From Rhodospirillaceae bacterium (GTDB taxonomy: Bacteria; Pseudomonadota; Alphaproteobacteria; MPNO01; UBA2964): DNA of 5,081 nucleotides. Of this stretch, positions 1 to 5,081 are shown in pieces (position 1 is the first letter of the stretch; every line of letters begins with the position of its first letter). The position numbers and the translations under genes were made by a program. The notes beneath the pieces were generated by a model that ran no database searches, had not been told where the DNA came from, and saw only the letters and a list, made by a program, of their open reading frames with translations. The stretch lies in NCBI GenBank assembly GCA_018660305.1, contig JABJKO010000130.1, positions 1 to 5,081 on the forward strand, read 5' to 3'.

Positions 1-1095
1 GCCCAGCATATATGTGTTGGTCATTCGCGGCATGGGCGCGCAGGCGAAGCTTTCCCGGCGTCCGTTGCCGGTTGGCGCCACACCCATGAGCCGGGCGTTC
101 TGGCGGTCCTGCATATATCCGACAAGTCTGCCGTCCTCGATCAGCACCGTCCTGTTGGTCGGCGTGCCCTCGTCATCGACAGTGAGCGATCCGCGCCGGT
201 CATTGAGGGTGCCGTCATCGACGACAGTAACGCCCTCGGACGCCACCCTTTCGCCCATCAGCCCGGCAAAGGCCGATGTTTTCTTGCGGTTGAAATCGCC
301 TTCGAGACCATGACCGATGGCTTCATGCAGCAGAATACCGGGCCAGCCCGGTCCCAGGACCACGGGCATTTCCCCGGCCGGTGTGGCCACGGACTTCAGA
401 TTGACCAGCGCCTGGCGGAGCGCTTCATCGACCTGCGCCTTCCAGTTTTCCGGTTGAATATATGTCGCATAGGATTGCCGGCCACCGACGCCCTGCCCAC
501 CGGCCTCCATGCGATCACCCTCGGCGGCGATCACGGAGACATTGAGCCGCACCAGCGGGCGCACATCGGCGACCCGTTCGCCGTCGCCGCGGATGATCTG
601 CACCGCCTGCCATTCGCCGGATATGGAGGCGGAAACCTGCTGTACCCGCGAATCCAGCCCGCGTGCATATGAATCGATATCGGCAAGCAGCGCGACCTTA
701 TCTTCAAAACTTACTTCTCCCAGCGGATTGGAATCCGTATAGAGAGTCCGGTTGGTGCCCTGCGGTGCCGCGGCCGCGGTGCCGCTATGGCCGCCGCGCA
801 CTGCCTTTACCGTTTCGGAAGCCCGTTTGATCGCCGCCTCGGACAATTCGGACGCGTGGCTGTAACCGGTCGCCTCGCCGGCGATGGCGCGAAGACCAAA
901 TCCCTGGCTGGTGTCGAACGACGCGCTTTTCAGCCTTCCGTCGTCGAACGCCAGGCCTTCGGATTGCCGGTATTCGAGGAACAGCTCTCCGTCATCCGCC
1001 CCATCAAGTGTTTCACCGGCGAGTTGAGTGATTCGGTCGCGGTCCATGCCGGCGCGCTCAAAAAACAATTGGTCCGTAGTGGCGAGATGGGTCAC
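1..1095 (-). CDS. tldD: TldD metalloprotease, N-terminal 365 residues (partial, C-terminus off left edge)
   Basis: TldD is the metal-binding subunit of the cytoplasmic TldD/TldE (PmbA) protease. In E. coli this protease trims the microcin B17 precursor and degrades unfolded peptides and the CcdA antitoxin. The minus-strand frame is open from the GTG at 1095-1093 to position 1. The zinc motif HEAIGH (HExxxH) is at residues 257-262 (positions 310-327), close to its place in E. coli TldD. Other family signatures are the N-terminal segment around residues 46-83 (FDDGRLKSAS, then GFGLRAI), GNGRRES at 343-349 and PMPRMTNTY at 354-362. The family is usually about 470-480 residues, so roughly 110 C-terminal residues, including the conserved C-terminal cysteine region, are missing only because the window ends. 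The GTG start is chosen because an AAGGAG site lies 7 nt upstream; a later ATG (residue 17) has no comparable site. The gene is transcribed away from coxB. No frameshift is seen. The identification is firm, but the physiological substrate in this organism is unknown. Confidence 0.95.
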   Translation of the reverse strand, partial: MTHLATTDQLFFERAGMDRDRITQLAGETLDGADDGELFLEYRQSEGLAFDDGRLKSASFDTSQGFGLRAIAGEATGYSHASELSEAAIKRASETVKAVRGGHSGTAAAAPQGTNRTLYTDSNPLGEVSFEDKVALLADIDSYARGLDSRVQQVSASISGEWQAVQIIRGDGERVADVRPLVRLNVSVIAAEGDRMEAGGQGVGGRQSYATYIQPENWKAQVDEALRQALVNLKSVATPAGEMPVVLGPGWPGILLHEAIGHGLEGDFNRKKTSAFAGLMGERVASEGVTVVDDGTLNDRRGSLTVDDEGTPTNRTVLIEDGRLVGYMQDRQNARLMGVAPTGNGRRESFACAPMPRMTNTYMLG

Positions 1096-1102
1096 AGCTG
1101 TG

Positions 1103-1108
1103 CTCCTT
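1103..1108 (-). promoter_or_regulatory. Ribosome binding site of tldD (supports GTG start)
   Basis: The minus strand reads AAGGAG (CTCCTT on the plus strand), followed by 7 nt and then GTG. This near-consensus Shine-Dalgarno site at ideal spacing decides the start in favour of GTG at 1095 over the ATG 16 codons downstream. Confidence 0.8.
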
Positions 1109-1231
1109 TCAACGAGACAAAGCCCCGATATTGCCGTTTACCGGGAGAATATGGGGATCTCGGCGCATCAAGTCATCATTTTTCGCCCAAGGGTGATAAC
1201 AAATGGTTGCCCGAATCGGCGCGGCCCATGG

Positions 1232-1246
1232 CGAATGCGACATTCG
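1232..1246. repeat. Inverted repeat CGAATG-cga-CATTCG in the divergent region
   Basis: Two perfect 6-nt arms (1232-1237 and 1241-1246) are separated by 3 nt. The repeat is central in the shared tldD/coxB upstream region, about 137 nt from the tldD start and 171 nt from the coxB start. A dimeric regulator operator is possible. The short arms mean chance is also plausible, and I do not recognise it as a named box. Confidence 0.35.
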
Positions 1247-1358
1247 GTCGCGTATATCGCTTGCTCTACCGGACTGTATAGTGCGTGCGCTACACTGTTG
1301 AATGTTCAGTCGGTAGGGGGTCTTGTGGGTTGTGAACCTTCAAGGGGTGGTTTAGTTT

Positions 1359-1385
1359 CCCGGCCGGCGAGGACCGGGTTGGTCC
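1359..1385 (+). repeat. Hairpin-forming sequence in the likely coxB 5' leader
   Basis: GGACC (1371-1375) and GGTCC (1381-1385) form a perfect 5-bp stem with a 5-nt loop. Just upstream is the palindrome CCGGCCGG (1360-1367). CCCGG at 1359-1363 could instead pair with CCGGG at 1374-1378, so two exclusive folds are possible. The element ends 32 nt before the coxB ATG. No T-run follows, so this is not an intrinsic terminator. It could affect leader stability or be incidental in G+C-rich DNA. Confidence 0.3.
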
Positions 1386-1417
1386 CAAACATCCGGATTC
1401 ACGAGCGAAAGAGAACG

Positions 1418-2263
1418 ATGCGGTTAGGGAAACTTCTTGCGGCGGCGGGCTTTCTTGTCACAGGTCTGGTCGGCGCGGCTTCGTACGCGGCTGAGCCCGT
1501 GCCTTGGCAATTGAATTTACAGCCGGCTGTTACACCGGTCATGCAGAAAATTACAGAGTTTCATGATCTCCTGTTGGTAATCATTATTCTGATTTCCATC
1601 TTTGTCCTGATCCTTCTGGGCGTCACCATGTGGAAGTTCGGTGCCAAGCGTAATCCGGTGCCGACCACGACAACGCACAACACCATGCTGGAAATGCTGT
1701 GGACGGTGGTGCCGGTCATCATTCTGGTGGTGATAGCGGTGCCGTCCTTCAAGCTGCTTTATCTGTCGGATGTAACGCCTGCAAAAGTGGACATGACCAT
1801 CAAGGCGACCGGCAATCAGTGGTACTGGACGTACGAGTATCCGGATCATGGCAAGTTCAGTTTCGACAGCAACATGATTCCCGATAATGAACTCAAGCCC
1901 GGACAAAAGCGATTGCTGGAAACCGACACCGTCGTTGTGGTCCCGGTCAATCAGACCGTTCGGGTGCAGGTAACGGCGTCGGACGTTCTGCATGCCTGGG
2001 CGATCCCGGCATTCGGGGTCAAGATTGACGGTGTGCCCGGCAGGCTGAATGAAATCTGGTTCAAGGCGACCAAGGAAGGCACGTACTACGGCCAGTGCTC
2101 CGAGCTGTGTGGCGTCAATCACGGTTTCATGCCGATTAGGGTGGACGTTGTTTCAAAACAAAAATTCGATGCGTGGGCGGCCGCACAGCGTAAGGCGGCA
2201 GGTATTGACAGTGCGCCCGAGGACAAGCGCGCTGTCGCGGCATTGAAAAATACGGCTCGCTAA
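1418..2263 (+). CDS. coxB: Cytochrome c oxidase subunit II (aa3 type, CuA subunit)
   Basis: CoxB (also CtaC) takes electrons from cytochrome c at the binuclear CuA centre and passes them to subunit I. The protein has 281 residues. It starts with a Sec-type signal peptide (MRLGK, a hydrophobic core, and a likely cleavage after A24 or A25 before EPVPW). Two membrane helices follow at about 50-72 and 94-115, then a periplasmic cupredoxin domain. All CuA ligands are visible: H192, C227, E229 (backbone carbonyl), C231, H235 and M238, in the CSELCGVNHGFM block. The aromatic electron-entry patch is NQWYWTYEY at 133-141. E92 in the LEMLWT motif matches the K-channel entrance glutamate of characterised A1 oxidases. 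No C-terminal heme c domain is present, so this is an aa3 rather than caa3 subunit. The ATG at 1418 is chosen because it gives the signal peptide; a weak purine-rich GAAAGAG precedes it. ctaD begins 18 nt after its stop. Confidence 0.97.
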   Translation: MRLGKLLAAAGFLVTGLVGAASYAAEPVPWQLNLQPAVTPVMQKITEFHDLLLVIIILISIFVLILLGVTMWKFGAKRNPVPTTTTHNTMLEMLWTVVPVIILVVIAVPSFKLLYLSDVTPAKVDMTIKATGNQWYWTYEYPDHGKFSFDSNMIPDNELKPGQKRLLETDTVVVVPVNQTVRVQVTASDVLHAWAIPAFGVKIDGVPGRLNEIWFKATKEGTYYGQCSELCGVNHGFMPIRVDVVSKQKFDAWAAAQRKAAGIDSAPEDKRAVAALKNTAR

Positions 2264-3866
<1,603 letters not shown>

Positions 3867-3868
<2 letters not shown>

Positions 3869-3879
3869 CGCGGCGCGCT
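3867..3879 (+). repeat. Inverted repeat across the ctaD stop codon
   Basis: AGCGCG and CGCGCT form perfect 6-nt arms around one central G. The repeat overlaps the last two bases of the TAG stop and extends into the 39-nt ctaD-ctaB gap. As RNA it could fold as a 5-bp G+C-rich stem with a 3-nt loop (GGC). No T-run follows, so it is not an intrinsic terminator. It could mark an mRNA processing or stability point between structural and assembly genes, but chance in G+C-rich DNA is possible. Confidence 0.35.
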
Positions 3880-3898
3880 GCAAGATCGGTATTTCGAC

Positions 3899-3903
3899 GA
3901 GGA
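3899..3903 (+). promoter_or_regulatory. Ribosome binding site of ctaB (supports GTG start)
   Basis: GAGGA lies 4 nt before the GTG at 3908. The spacing is slightly short, but the purine run continues (GAGGAAAG). No ATG in this frame lies between the ctaD stop and this GTG, and the next in-frame ATG (residue 34) would remove the conserved start of the first membrane helix. Confidence 0.6.
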
Positions 3904-3907
3904 AAGC

Positions 3908-4831
3908 GTGAGCGATCAAACAAGCGATCTACCCGTCTCAAGCGCTGCCGACTTTATCGAGGGCGGCAGCGTTGGAGATTATATTGCGCTGTTGAAGCCG
4001 CGCGTCATGTCGCTGGTGGTCTTTACCGCCTTTGCCGGCATGTATCTCGCGCCGGGATCTGTGCACCCTGTCATCGGCCTGTGTGCCGTGCTGTGCATCG
4101 CCGTCGGTGCCGGTGCTTCCGGTGCCATCAACATGTGGTACGACCGAGATATCGACGCAATCATGACCCGAACCATGGACCGCCCGATTCCGGCCGGCCG
4201 GTTGCAGCCCGGTCAGGCGTTGGGTTTCGGCGTGACCCTTGCGGTTGGGTCGGTGGCTCTGATGGGGCTGGCGGTCAACTGGGCGGCGGCGGCGCTCCTC
4301 GCCCTGACCATCGGTTTCTACGTGTTCATCTATACCATGTGGCTTAAACGCCGTACGCCCCAGAACATCGTCATTGGCGGCGCCGCCGGCGCTTTTCCGC
4401 CCATGGTGGGCTGGGCGGCGGTCACGGGCGATATATCCATCGGCTCCATCGTCCTGTTCGCCATTATCTTTATCTGGACGCCGCCGCATTTCTGGGCTCT
4501 GTCGCTTTATCGCCGGGGCGATTACGAGAAGGCGGGCGTTCCCATGCTGCCCGTGGTTTCCGGGGTGGCCGAAACTAAACGCCAAATTCTGCTCTATACG
4601 CTGGTACTCGCGCCGCTCGGTGCCGCCCCGGCGATGATCGGAATGGCAAGCTGGTATTACGGCGCCGCGGCGTTACTGCTGGGCGGTATTTTTATTGCCT
4701 TGGCCGTCGGTGTGATGCGCGATCCGGGCGAGGCTTACGCCAAGCGCACGTTCCGGTTTTCGCTTCTTTACCTGGCCCTGCTGTTCGCGGCGCTGATCAT
4801 TGATCAGGCGACCGGACTCGCAGGCGCGTGA
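3908..4831 (+). CDS. ctaB: Protoheme IX farnesyltransferase (heme O synthase)
   Basis: CtaB (CyoE/Cox10 family) is an inner-membrane UbiA-type prenyltransferase. It transfers a farnesyl group from farnesyl diphosphate to the heme B vinyl group, making heme O, the precursor of the heme A used by CtaD. The 307-residue length is normal. The first Asp-rich motif NMWYDRDID at 75-83 gives N75, D79 and D83 (NxxxDxxxD), followed by DRPIPAGR at 91-98. The family signature [11 protein letters not shown] is at 190-200 and the second loop motif [16 protein letters not shown] at 201-216. About nine hydrophobic helices are visible between residues 34 and 303. The start is a GTG with GAGGA upstream. The gene follows ctaD by 39 nt and the small CoxF-like gene begins 16 nt after its stop, so it is probably co-transcribed. 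No odd residues were noted. A UbiA or chlorophyll/bacteriochlorophyll synthase is excluded by the CtaB-specific motifs and by context. Confidence 0.97.
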   Translation: MSDQTSDLPVSSAADFIEGGSVGDYIALLKPRVMSLVVFTAFAGMYLAPGSVHPVIGLCAVLCIAVGAGASGAINMWYDRDIDAIMTRTMDRPIPAGRLQPGQALGFGVTLAVGSVALMGLAVNWAAAALLALTIGFYVFIYTMWLKRRTPQNIVIGGAAGAFPPMVGWAAVTGDISIGSIVLFAIIFIWTPPHFWALSLYRRGDYEKAGVPMLPVVSGVAETKRQILLYTLVLAPLGAAPAMIGMASWYYGAAALLLGGIFIALAVGVMRDPGEAYAKRTFRFSLLYLALLFAALIIDQATGLAGA

Positions 4832-4834
4832 GGG

Positions 4835-4841
4835 TGAGGGG
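4835..4841 (+). promoter_or_regulatory. Ribosome binding site of the small CoxF-like gene
   Basis: TGAGGGG sits 6 nt before the ATG at 4848 and 12 nt before a second in-frame ATG at 4854. The spacing favours the first ATG. Its presence right after the ctaB stop supports the short frame as a real gene. Confidence 0.6.
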
Positions 4842-4847
4842 CTGGCC

Positions 4848-4973
4848 ATGCAGATGACAGAAGAACAGCGTCGTAAGCAGCGCCACCGCAATATTGCCTT
4901 GGCCGGCTTCCTGGTGTGTCTGGTGGTGCTTTTCTTTGTGATCACCATGGTTCGTATCGGCGGGGCCGCCTGA
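4848..4973 (+). CDS. Small single-span membrane protein, CoxF-like, between ctaB and ctaG
   Basis: This 41-residue frame is short and easily missed. The N-terminus is charged (MQMTEEQRRKQRHRN, 1-15), followed by one strongly hydrophobic helix at about 16-35 and a short tail ending RIGGAA. The positive residues before the helix predict a cytoplasmic N-terminus. Alphaproteobacterial cox operons commonly carry a small protein of this shape, often named CoxF, between ctaB and ctaG, with an N-terminal pattern of Gln/Arg/Lys followed by RNIA-like residues. From memory this one fits, so CoxF-like is an assignment by position and architecture, not by a database match. Its biochemical role is unclear; an oxidase assembly or accessory role is inferred from context. 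It has its own ribosome binding site, starts 16 nt after ctaB, and its TGA shares one base with the ctaG ATG (TGATG), implying translational coupling. Confidence 0.82.
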   Translation: MQMTEEQRRKQRHRNIALAGFLVCLVVLFFVITMVRIGGAA

Positions 4974-4975
4974 TG
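4971..4975 (+). promoter_or_regulatory. TGATG stop-start overlap coupling the CoxF-like gene to ctaG
   Basis: The TGA stop (4971-4973) and the ctaG ATG (4973-4975) share one base. The sequence before this ATG has only a G-rich run (GGCGGGG) as a possible ribosome site, so ctaG translation probably depends partly on ribosomes finishing the upstream frame. Confidence 0.6.
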
Positions 4976-5081
4976 CAGCGCCGAAAGGGAATGACCGTCA
5001 TCGGGCTGCTCGCCATTCTCGGCTTCATGGGGACGCTGACCGCGTATTCGGTTGAGCTCTATGAGATTTTCTGCCGCGTGA
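4973..5081 (+). CDS. ctaG: Cytochrome c oxidase assembly protein CtaG (Cox11 family), N-terminal 36 codons, partial at right edge
   Basis: CtaG/Cox11 is a membrane-anchored, periplasm-facing copper chaperone that inserts copper into the CuB site of subunit I. Only residues 1-36 are visible. There is a basic start (MQRRKG), one membrane helix at about 8-26, then VELYEIFCRV, which matches the Cox11 segment just after the helix. C34 corresponds to the conserved cysteine near the membrane. The copper-binding CFCF motif and the rest of the roughly 190-residue protein lie beyond the window. The ATG overlaps the preceding stop as TGATG; an internal ATG at residue 7 is less likely because it would lose the basic anchor. 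Identification rests on this short motif plus the ctaB-coxF-ctaG order. Confidence 0.88.
   Translation, partial: MQRRKGMTVIGLLAILGFMGTLTAYSVELYEIFCRV

Larger units (their letters stand above)
1096..1417. other. Divergent intergenic region between tldD and coxB
   Basis: This 322-nt gap has no convincing gene of its own. It lies between two divergently transcribed genes, so the promoters and 5' leaders of both should be here. I see the tldD ribosome binding site at 1103-1108, a perfect 6-bp inverted repeat at 1232-1246 and a short one at 1211-1219 (CCGA-A-TCGG). There is a TATAGT hexamer at 1277-1282 that would suit a plus-strand -10 element, but it has no good -35 partner at 16-18 nt. Hairpin-forming sequence lies at 1359-1385 in the likely coxB leader. 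No clear sigma-70 promoter could be assigned on either strand by eye. The coxB frame happens to be open upstream to 1028, but that stretch overlaps tldD and shows no family similarity. Confidence 0.7.

Noticed and set aside
7..470. Recurring ATATATG/ATATATC words (near 7, 112 and 458)
   Set aside because: They lie inside tldD and are explained by adjacent Tyr, Ile and Met codons. There is no regular spacing or repeat unit.
1167..1171. FNR-like half-site (ATCAA; TTGAT on the minus strand)
   Set aside because: The partner half-site reads TCTCG instead of TTGAT, so there is no usable FNR dyad.
787..1281. 164-residue plus-strand ORF
   Set aside because: It lies mostly antisense to tldD, whose minus-strand frame encodes a recognisable protease. 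It has no ribosome site or recognisable domain.
1277..1282. TATAGT as the coxB promoter -10 element
   Set aside because: It is a 5/6 match to the consensus, but no acceptable -35 hexamer lies 16-18 nt upstream and there is no extended -10 in the right register. It is noted only in the intergenic entry.
1028..1417. Upstream in-frame extension of coxB (frame open from an ATG at 1028)
   Set aside because: The extension overlaps the start of tldD on the other strand and would bury the signal peptide 130 residues inside the protein. It has no subunit II similarity.
1517..2122. 201-residue minus-strand ORF inside coxB
   Set aside because: It is an antisense shadow of coxB with a His/Arg-rich composition and no recognisable fold.
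3938..4585. 215-residue minus-strand ORF inside ctaB
   Set aside because: It is antisense to an intact CtaB with all family motifs, has low-complexity charged composition, and has no supporting start signals.

Overview
The window is an ordinary aerobic-respiration locus from an alphaproteobacterium. The evidence is the gene order, the A1-type aa3 cytochrome c oxidase sequences, the moderately high G+C content, and tldD placed head-to-head with the cox operon. Rhodospirillales-like is my best guess from family resemblance. The sequence alone does not fix genus or species.

Layout: positions 1-1095 (minus strand) hold the first 365 codons of tldD, a TldD/PmbA-family metalloprotease; its C-terminus lies beyond the left edge. 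Positions 1096-1417 are a divergent non-coding region that must hold the 5' signals of both tldD and the cox operon. From 1418 to the right edge, five genes run on the plus strand with short gaps: coxB (ctaC, subunit II, 1418-2263), ctaD (coxA, subunit I, 2282-3868), ctaB (heme O synthase, 3908-4831), a 41-residue single-membrane-span CoxF-like protein (4848-4973), and the first 36 codons of ctaG (Cox11-type copper chaperone, from 4973), cut by the right edge. Subunit III (coxC/ctaE) would be expected further right but is not in the window.

How the genes work together: CoxB accepts electrons from cytochrome c at CuA and passes them to the heme a and heme a3-CuB centres of CtaD, which reduces oxygen to water and pumps protons. 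CtaB makes heme O, the precursor of the heme A in CtaD. CtaG delivers copper to CuB. The small CoxF-like protein lies between these two assembly factors and is probably an assembly or accessory factor. TldD has no known direct role in oxidase assembly.

All ligands and proton-channel residues I could check are present and no frame is broken. I saw no mobile element, CRISPR array, tRNA, rRNA or phage signal, and no undescribed system. The points worth a second look are small: the short gene between ctaB and ctaG, inverted repeats in the divergent region and across the ctaD stop codon, and hairpins in the coxB leader.
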